Positions 48,101 through 50,167 of a stretch of DNA of 64,000 nt are shown piece by piece (position 1 is the first letter of the stretch; every line of letters starts with the position of its first letter). The position numbers and the translations under genes are program-made. The notes under the pieces are model-generated. The model had not been told where the DNA came from, searched no databases, and was given only the letters and a program-made list of their open reading frames with translations. The stretch lies in the NCBI GenBank assembly GCA_029465975.1, contig CM055755.1:10543682-10607681 (forward strand), read 5' to 3'. This stretch comes from Dallia pectoralis (taxonomy: Eukaryota; Chordata; Actinopteri; Esociformes; Umbridae).

Positions 48101-50078
48101 CGTTTACTTTAACATTTACCTTAACATTTACCTTAACATTTACCTTACCATTTACCTTACCATTTACCTTACCATTTACCTTACCATTTACCTTAACATT
48201 TACCTTAACATTTACTTTAACATTTACCTTACCGTTTACCTTAACATTTACCTTACAATTACCTTAACATTTACCTTAATATTTACCTTAACATTTACCT
48301 TAACATTTACTTTAACATTTACCTTACCATTTACCTTAACATTTACCTTACAATTACCTTACCATTTACCTTAACATTGACTTTAACATTGACCTTAACA
48401 TTTACCTTAACATTTACCTTAACATTTACCTAACAATTACCTAACAATTACCTTACCATTGACTTTAACATTGACTTTAACATTGACTTTAACATTGACT
48501 TTAACATTGACTTTAACATTTACCTTACCATTGACCTTAACATTTACCTTAACATTTACCTTAACATTTACCTTAACATTTACCTTAACATTTACCTTAA
48601 CATTTCCCTTACCAATTACCTTAACATTTACCTTAACATTTACCTTAACATTATCATTTATCTTGACATTTATCGTGACATTTATTGTGACATGTACCTT
48701 ACCCTTCACTTTACCATTTACCTTATCATTTACCATACAATGTAACTTACCATTTAACCTACCATTTAACTGACCATTTTTCTTAACATTTACCATAACA
48801 TTTACCTTACCACTGGCCTCCACCTGTAAAGCATGACATCTTCCATCACATTTTCGAGAATACAAAGCCACTGTTAAATAACTCCACTGTCAGACTCTAA
48901 CCCCGAAGGAATATGAAGTCCAAAATATATTCAACAGTGGTAAAATGTTAGGTGATACGAATACATAGATTAGTAAAAGGGTACAACATAAGAAGTGTTT
49001 GGATATTACACAAGGCACCATTGGATCTATAATCAGGATTAGCTGCAAAACACTGAAGGCTGTTCTTCTGAACTCAGTGCTCAAACAAGAAAGGAGACGT
49101 GTGAGAGAAGTCACAGAGAGGCCAACAATCACTTAGAAGGACCTACAGAGCTGGCAGTGGGGTGATGGTGCACGTGTCAACTATAAAAAGAGCTCCACAT
49201 AACACTGATCTGTCTGGCGGGGTGGCATGAAGGAAGCCATAACTCAAAATGTTCCATTTGAAACTATAGAAGTGACCCAGCTGAACTTTGGTGGGTGAGA
49301 AAGCTTAGTGATGAGACCGAGATTGAGATGATTGGCCAAAACTCAAAGCACGACGTTACAAAAATCCAAACCTGCGCATGCCTGAAGATACATCATACCT
49401 TCATCACACGATGAAGATGATGTATGAAGTCAGCCTAATCATGCTGTGGGGGTGCTTCTCATCTCGCATATATTATCATTTAGGAATGAATAGGTAGAGA
49501 AGATAACCTGATTCGGTCTGCTGAAGAACTGAAGCCCTGGATGAAATTCACCATTCAGCAGAACGAGAATAACAGCGTAGTGACTCAAATCCTACAAGTG
49601 GAATTTCCTAAAGCGGCACATTTGAAATCACAATCCTTTTAAGAATCATTTAGCAACATTTATGAGTTGTGGTCTACAAGTTCCATCCAACTGAATTACT
49701 CTGACACTGCAGTACTTACCCCAAGATACATGAAGCTGTTGTTGCAATTAAAGATGTTCTAGAAAAAACAAAAGGGATGAAATACTATTGCAAGGCACTG
49801 CATTTACTACAGTATCTGTCATTATACTGTATATAAATGTAATATATCTCACACACCTGCCCTTTATGCAGAGCTTCCAGGAGCCACAAGGTGCAGAAGA
49901 AGTAGCCAGTGAGGAGGACGAGGAAGACGACGATGATGAAGAAGAAGAGGAAGATGATGACATCACCAGCGCAGAGTCCGATGAGAGTGAAGGGGAGGAC
50001 GTCCCAGCGAAACCCAGTGTGCAACAGGGCAGCAAGAGGGTTCAGATGGACTGGGGCAACACTACATTGACCAATTAA
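3349..50078 (+). CDS. clstn2: Calsyntenin-2, 3' part of the gene (11 exons, last 633 residues)
   Basis: Calsyntenins are type I neuronal membrane proteins. They have two N-terminal cadherin repeats, a laminin-G/LNS domain, one transmembrane helix and a cytoplasmic tail that binds kinesin light chain; they organise synapses and are shed by proteases. This segment joins 3349-3606, 4295-4416, 25955-26117, 29724-29890, 35205-35353, 39608-39819, 41493-41663, 42199-42344, 42507-42630, 47119-47303 and 49872-50078. Every intron is GT-AG and every phase agrees, giving an uninterrupted frame to TAA. Signal peptide and cadherin exons are missing because they lie 5' of the window. I chose calsyntenin-2 from the start of the LNS domain (ASSGSTDLLP, then NWTASLL), the block EMNRHHYSLYVHNCRL, and the lack of the divergent PPHRY-type C-terminus of calsyntenin-3. 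Teleosts may hold two clstn2 copies, and I cannot tell which this is. Family is near certain, paralogue likely. Confidence 0.9.
3706..4208. repeat. 40-bp minisatellite
   Basis: About 12 copies of a roughly 40-bp AT-rich unit that starts GGGGTGTGGTCTAATAATAA and ends TTTCATTAATAA. The first copies are diverged. It fills most of the short intron between the first two calsyntenin exons and ends about 90 bp before the next acceptor. Confidence 0.93.
4295..4416 (+). CDS. clstn2: clstn2 exon 2 of window: LNS domain
   Basis: The acceptor is CCCTTTCCAG and the donor is GAGCAG|GTAGGC. The split Glu codon is completed by AG. It encodes EMNRHHYSLYVHNCRLVFLL and then RRDFTQVDTFRPAEFHWKLE plus Q, ending on a codon boundary. 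The block is nearly identical to the calsyntenin-2 LNS domain of other vertebrates, as recalled, which supports the paralogue call. The following intron is about 21.5 kb and holds the hAT element, the MITE, Rex3 and many arrays. Confidence 0.96.
4477..6405. mobile_element. Non-autonomous hAT-type DNA transposon with 8-bp target duplication
   Basis: The left end is CAGAGGTGGGAC and the right end, read inward on the minus strand, is CAGAGGTGTGGAC. The flanks are perfect 8-bp duplications GTTGTCAG at 4469-4476 and 6406-6413. An 8-bp duplication and CAGRGGTG ends are typical of the hAT superfamily. Both subterminal regions (4490-4660 and 6225-6395) are full of AAGTC and CGAGTC motifs, probably the transposase-binding clusters. 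No transposase frame is visible. A 36-bp sequence is repeated three times at about 6012-6120. Another element is nested inside. It lies 60 bp after a calsyntenin donor. Confidence 0.88.
4846..5647. mobile_element. Nested DNA element with TAGGGCTGGA ends
   Basis: The ends are TAGGGCTGGA at 4846 and its reverse complement finishing at 5647. Both are followed inward by AT-rich sequence with ATATCACG-type motifs. The 4-bp direct repeat ACCT flanks it at 4842-4845 and 5648-5651. It sits wholly inside the hAT element and so inserted later. There is no coding frame. The superfamily is uncertain: a 4-bp duplication could be real, or a decayed longer one. Confidence 0.65.
6414..9030. other. Intron, mostly single-copy sequence
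   Basis: Calsyntenin intron without a recognised gene, element or array. Several short open frames occur on both strands, but none shows a domain, a splice context or codon bias I can support. The last 30 bases hold three short ACACATT repeats next to the following minisatellite. Confidence 0.6.
9053..9780. repeat. 24-bp minisatellite
   Basis: About 30 copies of a 24-bp unit built from AGTAAACCAGCC and TGCTAGCAATGC. The main variants are TGCT, CGCT or AGCT after GCC, and ATTAAACC for AGTAAACC. As 24 is divisible by 3 and the unit has no stop in one frame, a 282-codon frame of Asn-Gln-Pro-Ala-Ser-Asn-Ala-Val runs through it. It is a by-product of the repeat, not a protein gene. Confidence 0.97.
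9781..10540. other. Intron with a CA microsatellite
   Basis: This is ordinary intronic sequence. A run of about 17 CA units lies at 10350-10385. Several GAGAGACA-type short repeats lie at 9900-10010. No gene was recognised. Confidence 0.6.
10541..10988. repeat. 31-bp C-rich minisatellite
   Basis: About 14 copies of a 31-bp unit made of AACCCTACCCTAAACCC followed by AACCCCCTCAATGC. A few copies have an extra AATGC. The core contains CCCTAAACCC and so resembles telomere repeats, but the 31-bp period shows it is a local minisatellite. The minus strand is rich in G runs. Confidence 0.96.
11000..11256. mobile_element. 257-bp MITE with 30-bp terminal inverted repeats
   Basis: The terminal inverted repeat starts TATGGAGCTAGAAGAGTCTC and runs for 30 bp to AAGATA with no mismatch. 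It is flanked by the 6-bp direct repeat CAAATG at 10994-10999 and 11257-11262. The inside holds a two-copy repeat of about 40 bp around TATGAATCCGGTGTGTGCAT. There is no coding frame. The superfamily is unknown; Dada elements of fish are known for 6- to 7-bp duplications, but I have no protein evidence for that link. Confidence 0.85.
11352..11845. repeat. 14-bp minisatellite
   Basis: Tandem units of the form CACTCACACCGAGA with CGAGG and CACGAGA variants, about 34 in number. A stretch with ACACACACACCGAG lies at 11707-11785. A short TG run precedes it at 11346-11360. Confidence 0.95.
12385..12592. repeat. Purine-rich GA tract with GAGAGATTTG units
   Basis: The + strand is almost pure purine apart from regular TTTGG interruptions. 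Long purine tracts of this kind can form triplex DNA. The Arg-Glu-rich frames on the + strand and the Leu-Ser-rich frames on the minus strand are by-products. Confidence 0.9.
12593..14397. other. Intron with a CA microsatellite
   Basis: No gene or element was recognised. The CTCACATCTGT motif is repeated a few times at 13540-13625. An interrupted CA repeat occupies 14250-14306. Confidence 0.6.
14398..15796. repeat. 25-bp minisatellite, about 56 copies
   Basis: The unit is 25 bp, containing GGTTGTGTAGGGATGATTAG and CTACA. The first two thirds are nearly homogeneous with TGTAGGG. From about 15310 most units carry TGTTGGG instead. This gives the array a clear polarity. Confidence 0.97.
15797..18081. 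other. Intron with pyrimidine-rich stretches
   Basis: A short array of CCACTGATCCACTGGT-like units lies at 15909-15998. A 53-bp segment around CATTTCGGTTCTCACCC is present twice at 17130-17235. Pyrimidine-rich sequence with CTCCACTCCTCTCC repeats covers 17335-17425, and T/C-rich sequence continues to 17600. Nothing else was recognised, and the short Ser/Leu/Phe-rich frames reflect base composition. Confidence 0.6.
18082..18870. repeat. 22-bp minisatellite
   Basis: About 36 copies of a 22-bp unit, CAGACTGATGGAGGAGTCTT plus AA, with CGGACTG variants and a few TTAGCAG copies at both edges. The array is highly homogeneous. Confidence 0.97.
18871..19505. other. Intron with a CA/CG-type microsatellite
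   Basis: A compound repeat of CACACA and CACGCACG lies at 18968-19040. The rest is ordinary intron with no recognised feature. Confidence 0.55.
19506..19690. repeat. Short array of ACACTGATRGATA units
   Basis: Imperfect copies of about 22 to 24 bp (ACACTGATGGATATACACAC and CACTGATATAGATAAACACA). It grades directly into the larger array downstream, with which it shares the CACTGATAT core. Confidence 0.85.
19691..20848. repeat. 20-bp minisatellite with higher-order structure
   Basis: The basic unit is CACACTGATATTGTCACTCC (20 bp). In the 3' half a longer block containing GATACTTATATTACACTC recurs after every two or three basic units. That produces higher-order repeats. The array is broken at its 3' end by the Rex3 element, and degenerate array sequence (TTACACGCCAACACTG) resumes after it. 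Confidence 0.95.
20849..22838 (+). mobile_element. 5'-truncated Rex3 (RTE-clade) LINE
   Basis: It encodes a reverse transcriptase but no endonuclease domain, as in most genomic Rex3 copies. Positions 21473-21492 read TGGCAGACCGGGGTGGTGGT, which fits the conserved Rex3 survey-primer site as I recall it. CAGGGCTGCGCTTTGTCACC at about 21913 fits the second site with few differences. The 3' end is a short ATGAG repeat that follows and overlaps the stop, again as in Rex3. The element sits within the 20-bp minisatellite: GATATTA precedes it and ATTACAC follows. Confidence 0.9.
20855..22829 (+). pseudogene. Rex3 reverse transcriptase, frameshifted
   Basis: Reading begins in one frame with NPRTPWWTTVVREAVRLKKE and moves near 21145 to a second (YSKDGTLLTSTDDVIGRWKE). 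It shifts again near 21330 to a third (PEEWQTGVVVPLFKK, then CGFRPGR) and returns near 21780 to a frame that stays open to 22829. That last part has the catalytic LLFADDVVLM, GLRQGCALSPILFVIFMDR, YLGVLFASEG and the C-terminal RWRDYISTLAWERLG. At least three frame changes and the missing endonuclease make it inactive. It is not a host gene. Confidence 0.9.
22839..23428. other. Intron, single-copy
   Basis: Ordinary intronic sequence between the Rex3 copy and the next minisatellite. No feature was recognised. Confidence 0.55.
23429..25110. repeat. 24-bp minisatellite changing to a 23-bp form
   Basis: Roughly 70 units. To about 24520 the unit is 24 bp (CAGTCAGCAGTATCAGGAAT plus ATCC, with TGTCAGG variants). 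Then 23-bp units with CAAACAGGCAGTC are mixed in, and they dominate from 24750. The 24-bp part keeps one frame open for about 480 codons (Ala-Val-Ser-Gly-Ile-Ser-Gln-Ser), ended by the 23-bp units. This is a repeat by-product with no sign of being a gene. Confidence 0.97.
25111..25554. other. Intron, single-copy
   Basis: No recognised feature; the sequence between a minisatellite and the pyrimidine tract before the next calsyntenin exon. Confidence 0.55.
25555..25953. repeat. 400-bp CT-rich tract ending at an acceptor
   Basis: Almost pure pyrimidine, made of CTCTCTCACCTCTCTCTCCC-like units. It runs straight into the acceptor of the exon at 25955. A normal acceptor has 15 to 40 pyrimidines, so this is an extreme polypyrimidine tract. 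A tract this long is also a candidate for triplex DNA and a sink for PTB-type RNA-binding proteins. Confidence 0.93.
25955..26117 (+). CDS. clstn2: clstn2 exon 3 of window: LNS domain
   Basis: The acceptor is TCTGGTGCAG and the donor is GGCAAG|GTGAGC. It starts on a codon boundary and leaves one base for the next exon. It encodes ICDKEWHYYVINVEFPVVTL, then YVDGVTYDPYLVTDDWPIHP and ends LTVGACWQ plus a split Gly. This is the highly conserved centre of the calsyntenin LNS domain. A 25-bp minisatellite starts 40 bp after the donor. Confidence 0.97.
26158..26690. repeat. 25-bp minisatellite beside an exon
   Basis: About 21 copies of a 25-bp unit (GGCTGGTTCAGTACAGGCCC plus CTATT). The first part has CCCCTATTGGC; from about 26380 units have CCATATTGAC. 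Two copies have CATCTGTGGTC. Confidence 0.96.
26691..29723. other. Long single-copy intron
   Basis: About 3 kb of AT-rich intron free of arrays and recognisable elements, which makes it the longest quiet stretch inside the gene in this window. Short frames occur on both strands without support. Confidence 0.6.
29724..29890 (+). CDS. clstn2: clstn2 exon 4 of window: end of LNS domain
   Basis: The acceptor is GTGTGCAG and the donor is ATCAAG|GTAAGA. Two bases complete a Gly codon, and it ends on a codon boundary. It encodes GGEVTKSKFTQYFRGSLSG, LTIRPGKIESQKVISCLQAC and KEGLDINSLESLSKGIK. The two Cys in SCLQAC are conserved in calsyntenins. A CA-rich minisatellite begins about 8 bp after the donor. 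Confidence 0.97.
29899..30512. repeat. 16-bp CA-rich minisatellite at an exon donor
   Basis: About 38 units of ACACACACATGACAAC, with CTCACACATGACAACA variants and two longer ACATACACACACAACAAC blocks. The + strand is purine/CA-rich without T except in CATG. The Cys/Val-rich minus-strand frames are by-products. Confidence 0.96.
30513..31138. other. Intron, single-copy
   Basis: No recognised feature between two arrays. Confidence 0.5.
31139..31413. repeat. GTGAGAG-type purine-rich array
   Basis: Imperfect 6- to 14-bp units of GTGAGAGG, GTGAGAGT and CTGAGAGG. Nearly pure purine plus T on the + strand. Confidence 0.92.
32040..33207 (-). pseudogene. Tx1-type LINE ORF1 remnant with CCHC zinc knuckle
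   Basis: From 33207 downward the frame reads DFLDSPKQTCKLLFKVKRED and RLYMTYASTGS, then a TAA stop at 32875. In the same frame CYQCGDFRHKCQACPHN follows directly, a CX2CX4HX4C knuckle. Further on, in another frame, ESEDLEEDFDITDASADMQ precedes YTIDEVNVFW, the usual end of fish ORF1 proteins of this clade. The stop, frame changes and a repeat expansion make it non-functional. Confidence 0.65.
32243..32566. repeat. 48-bp minisatellite inside the LINE ORF1
   Basis: About 6.5 copies of a 48-bp unit that includes CCACTACTAGTACAGGGCAT and CTCCTCCACCACCCC. It is nearly homogeneous. As 48 is divisible by 3, it keeps ORF1 open and repeats a 16-residue acidic segment (EEMPCTSSGELGSGVV on the minus strand). 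Confidence 0.94.
33695..35065. mobile_element. Large fold-back element (about 1.37 kb palindrome)
   Basis: The termini are TATGAAGGTAAAACAGCGAC at 33695 and its complement ending at 35065. The flanks are 6-bp direct repeats GAACGC (33689-33694 and 35066-35071). Nearly the whole element is two arms of some 600 bp facing each other. The outer parts contain several 50-bp units around TTGAAACTCGTTTTGTACAA. The inner parts (34170-34330 and 34530-34700) are single-copy and complementary with few mismatches. The centre is AT-rich and holds smaller inverted repeats around ACTGCATGGACATGAAAA. There is no transposase, so the superfamily is unknown. Confidence 0.88.
35205..35353 (+). CDS. clstn2: clstn2 exon 5 of window: post-LNS ectodomain
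   Basis: The acceptor is CCTGTCAG and the donor is GTACA|GTATGC. It starts on a codon boundary and ends after two bases of a Gln codon. It encodes FHFNPAQSILVMEGEDLEN, KVSYINSRQFPTSGTRRLH and ISTSV. The donor is weaker than consensus (A at -1). It lies 139 bp after the fold-back element, and the last 50 bp of the exon plus its donor are repeated 121 bp downstream. Confidence 0.95.
35304..35490. repeat. 121-bp-spaced duplication of an exon end and donor
   Basis: Positions 35304-35369 recur at 35425-35490 with two or three differences. The copy contains the last 50 exon bases, the ACA|GTATGC donor and 16 intron bases. A shorter third trace (CCAGTTCCCAATGTGAGAAC) follows at about 35505. Confidence 0.93.
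35491..35844. other. Intron, single-copy
   Basis: Ordinary intronic sequence between the duplicated exon end and the next array. No feature was recognised. Confidence 0.5.
35845..36412. repeat. 18-bp minisatellite
   Basis: About 31 units of the form TGTGAAATGTACTGTACA, with CTGGATG, CTGTATG and GTGCTG variants. As 18 is divisible by 3, open frames run along both strands (Cys-Glu-Met-Tyr repeats on +). Not a gene. Confidence 0.96.
36430..36693. repeat. 13-bp minisatellite
   Basis: About 20 copies of ATATGCACTACAG with a block of ATATGCGCTACAG variants. It starts directly after TTTTTTTCCTGCAG, which looks like a strong acceptor. The two arrays on either side of that motif are unrelated in sequence. 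Confidence 0.96.
36694..37970. other. Intron, single-copy
   Basis: No recognised gene or element. Confidence 0.55.
37971..38330. repeat. AT-rich array with TATATGGCCATATA motifs
   Basis: Irregular units of about 32 and 45 bp built from CTATATAGTTACCTATATGG and CCATATATAGTCC. The units are themselves partly palindromic, so cruciform formation is possible. Confidence 0.92.
38331..39607. other. Intron with a TG microsatellite
   Basis: A run of about 19 TG units lies at 39156-39194. A pyrimidine-rich stretch (39475-39606) leads into the next acceptor. Nothing else was recognised. Confidence 0.6.
39608..39819 (+). CDS. clstn2: clstn2 exon 6 of window: membrane-proximal ectodomain
   Basis: The acceptor is ATCTCCCAG and the donor is CATCCAG|GTACAG. 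One base completes a Gln codon and it ends after one base of the next codon. It encodes CFGEDTCVSIPDIVAVVMVL, EPRITMAGLDRLTRPAADL and LFQDLHIISTVTKGDAVSRH. The CFGEDTC start is a calsyntenin signature. Confidence 0.95.
39820..40538. other. Intron, single-copy
   Basis: No recognised feature apart from a short CA run at 40195-40218. Confidence 0.5.
40539..41066. repeat. 22-bp minisatellite
   Basis: About 24 copies of ACGTTAGAGGCTGGGGAGAA plus GG. The 5' half mixes units with GGATAGAAGG/AA and GGGAAAAGAA; the 3' half is homogeneous GGGGAGAAGG. Confidence 0.96.
41490..41495 (+). promoter_or_regulatory. Tandem NAGNAG splice acceptor
   Basis: The acceptor reads TTTTCCAGCAG before GTCGGCC. Use of the first AG gives His-Pro-Ala-Gly-Arg; use of the second gives His-Pro-Gly-Arg. 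Both keep the frame, so the mature protein may exist with and without one Ala. Confidence 0.75.
41493..41663 (+). CDS. clstn2: clstn2 exon 7 of window: membrane-proximal ectodomain
   Basis: The start is at 41493, or 41496 if the second AG is used. The donor is TATATG|GTTGGT. It encodes GRPEVQEEVIHNLDFCDMLV, LGDELKPDLESLQLKRSAL and HLDATNSTSGMSIYG (last Gly split). HNLDFCD and HLDATNST are strongly conserved in the family; NST is a candidate glycosylation site. A 49-bp array begins about 30 bp after the donor. Confidence 0.95.
41690..41950. repeat. 49-bp minisatellite close to an exon donor
   Basis: About 5 nearly identical copies of a 49-bp unit containing CTGAAAAGCTAACCCAACCT and GACCCCTAACATGACACCAC. 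Confidence 0.95.
42058..42198. repeat. 47-bp triplication of a splice acceptor
   Basis: Three 47-bp copies, each with TGACTATATGAATATATTCA, an AT-rich tract and CAG|GTGT. The AGs end at 42104, 42151 and 42198; the last is the true acceptor of the next exon. The repeated part includes the first bases of the exon (GTGTAGAC or GTGTGGAC). Confidence 0.95.
42199..42344 (+). CDS. clstn2: clstn2 exon 8 of window: membrane-proximal ectodomain
   Basis: The acceptor is TATTTCAG and the donor is CTGGAG|GTACGT. Two bases complete a Gly codon, and it ends on a codon boundary. It encodes DSMSNYEQVIRQVRYHNWHP, NQIPDRKFRLT and CSELNGRYTSNDFTLE, matching the conserved CSELNGRYTSN block. I chose the last of three repeated acceptors because only it keeps the frame: the other two lead to stops within 50 to 75 bases. 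Confidence 0.95.
42507..42630 (+). CDS. clstn2: clstn2 exon 9 of window: juxtamembrane ectodomain
   Basis: The acceptor is CCCGGCCCAG and the donor is AGCTCAG|GTAAGA. It starts on a codon boundary and leaves one base for the next exon. It encodes VSVLHKSEAGEHYNHIVA, PPQYMQVVHHPAMIHSLY and PTHSSG (last Gly split). The region contains the stretch where calsyntenins are cut before the membrane. The exon's last 25 bases and its donor are the first copy of a 44-bp minisatellite. Confidence 0.95.
42604..43650. repeat. 44-bp minisatellite of an exon-intron junction
   Basis: About 24 tandem copies of a 44-bp unit that contains TACCCAACACACAGCTCAGG and then TAAGACTATA. Twenty-three copies keep CAG|GTAAGA and the 24th has CAGTTAAAA. 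Two subtypes alternate: one with AGATTGTTCAGTCTG, mostly 5', and one with AAAACCATCAGTCCA, mostly 3'. The first copy is the real end of the upstream exon. Confidence 0.97.
43877..44311. repeat. 10-bp G-rich minisatellite
   Basis: About 43 units of GGGTGCATGG, GGGTGCATGA or GGGTGCGTGG. G runs of 3 to 5 are separated by 5 to 7 bases throughout, so G-quadruplex potential is high on the + strand. All long frames here are repeat by-products. Confidence 0.97.
44563..44971 (+). repeat. Left arm of a 409-bp perfect inverted repeat
   Basis: It is identical, base by base as I aligned it, to the reverse complement of 47378-47786. It starts CAGAAAAGGGCTTG and ends in TGGTTCTGTC repeats. There is no target-site duplication or transposon terminus. 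Confidence 0.95.
44876..45040. repeat. 10-bp array of TGGTTCTGTC
   Basis: About 16 units of TGGTTCTGTC, TGGTTCAGTC or TGGTTTAGTC. The first half lies in the inverted repeat arm; the rest continues beyond it. Confidence 0.95.
45041..47118. other. Intron between the inverted repeat arms
   Basis: AT-rich intron. A pyrimidine-rich array of CCTCCTCTCATTCCTGCTCC units lies at 46545-46735. AGCAGTGGTCGGCAA at 46097-46111 looks like the end of a decayed hAT element with no visible partner. No exon was found apart from the one that follows. Confidence 0.55.
47119..47303 (+). CDS. clstn2: clstn2 exon 10 of window: transmembrane helix and start of cytoplasmic tail
   Basis: The acceptor is CTCCCTGTAG and the donor is ATGGAG|GTAAAG. 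Two bases complete a Gly codon, and it ends on a codon boundary. It encodes VPSA, the helix ATVVIVICIAALVVVVVLG and a stop-transfer stretch IYRIHLTHQQ. Then comes EGEMDWDVTALTITVNPME, which holds the first kinesin-light-chain-binding tryptophan motif. In most calsyntenins that motif reads MDWDDSAL; here D and S are replaced by V and T. The exon lies between the arms of the 409-bp inverted repeat. Confidence 0.96.
47378..47786 (-). repeat. Right arm of a 409-bp perfect inverted repeat
   Basis: Reverse complement of 44563-44971 with no mismatch or gap. It begins 75 bp after the transmembrane exon and ends exactly where the next minisatellite begins. Confidence 0.95.
47787..48830. repeat. 12-bp minisatellite
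   Basis: About 85 units of AACATTTACCTT, with ACCATTTACCTT, AACATTGACTTT and similar forms. The units decay towards 48650-48830. Thr-Leu-Thr-Phe frames on + and Val-Lys-Val-Asn frames on minus are by-products. Confidence 0.97.
49020..49790 (+). pseudogene. Decayed Tc1-like transposase
   Basis: Scattered Tc1-family pieces in the right order. TCTGTCTGGCGGGGTGGCAT corresponds to a LxWRGG-type block. GATGAGACCGAGATTGAGAT corresponds to the DET(K/E)I block, and CATGCTGTGGGGGTGCTTCT to MLWGCF. GAAGCTGTTGTTGCAATTAA lies near the C-terminus. Stops and indels break every frame. No terminal repeats were found. It lies just before the last coding exon. Confidence 0.65.
49872..50078 (+). CDS. clstn2: clstn2 last coding exon: cytoplasmic tail
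   Basis: The acceptor is TTTATGCAG; it starts on a codon boundary and ends with TAA at 50076-50078. It encodes SFQEPQGAEEVASEEDEED, a run of Asp and Glu, DDDITSAESDESEGEDVP and the C-terminus QMDWGNTTLTN. The acidic stretch is typical of calsyntenin tails. The C-terminal tryptophan motif, usually EWDDSTL, has G and N in place of the two Asp. The exon continues as the 3' UTR. Confidence 0.95.
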   Translation, partial: SFQEPQGAEEVASEEDEEDDDDEEEEEDDDITSAESDESEGEDVPAKPSVQQGSKRVQMDWGNTTLTN

Positions 50079-50122
50079 ATACAGTCTTTCTCTTCTCTCT
50101 CGCTCACTTTCTCTCCCACACG

Positions 50123-50167
<45 letters not shown>

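Noticed and set aside
3349..50078. Calsyntenin-3 or calsyntenin-1 as identity
   Set aside because: Calsyntenin-3 has a different tail (PPHRY-type end) and calsyntenin-1 a different LNS start. The LNS and ectodomain blocks fit calsyntenin-2 best, though the DDDITSAES stretch recalls calsyntenin-1.
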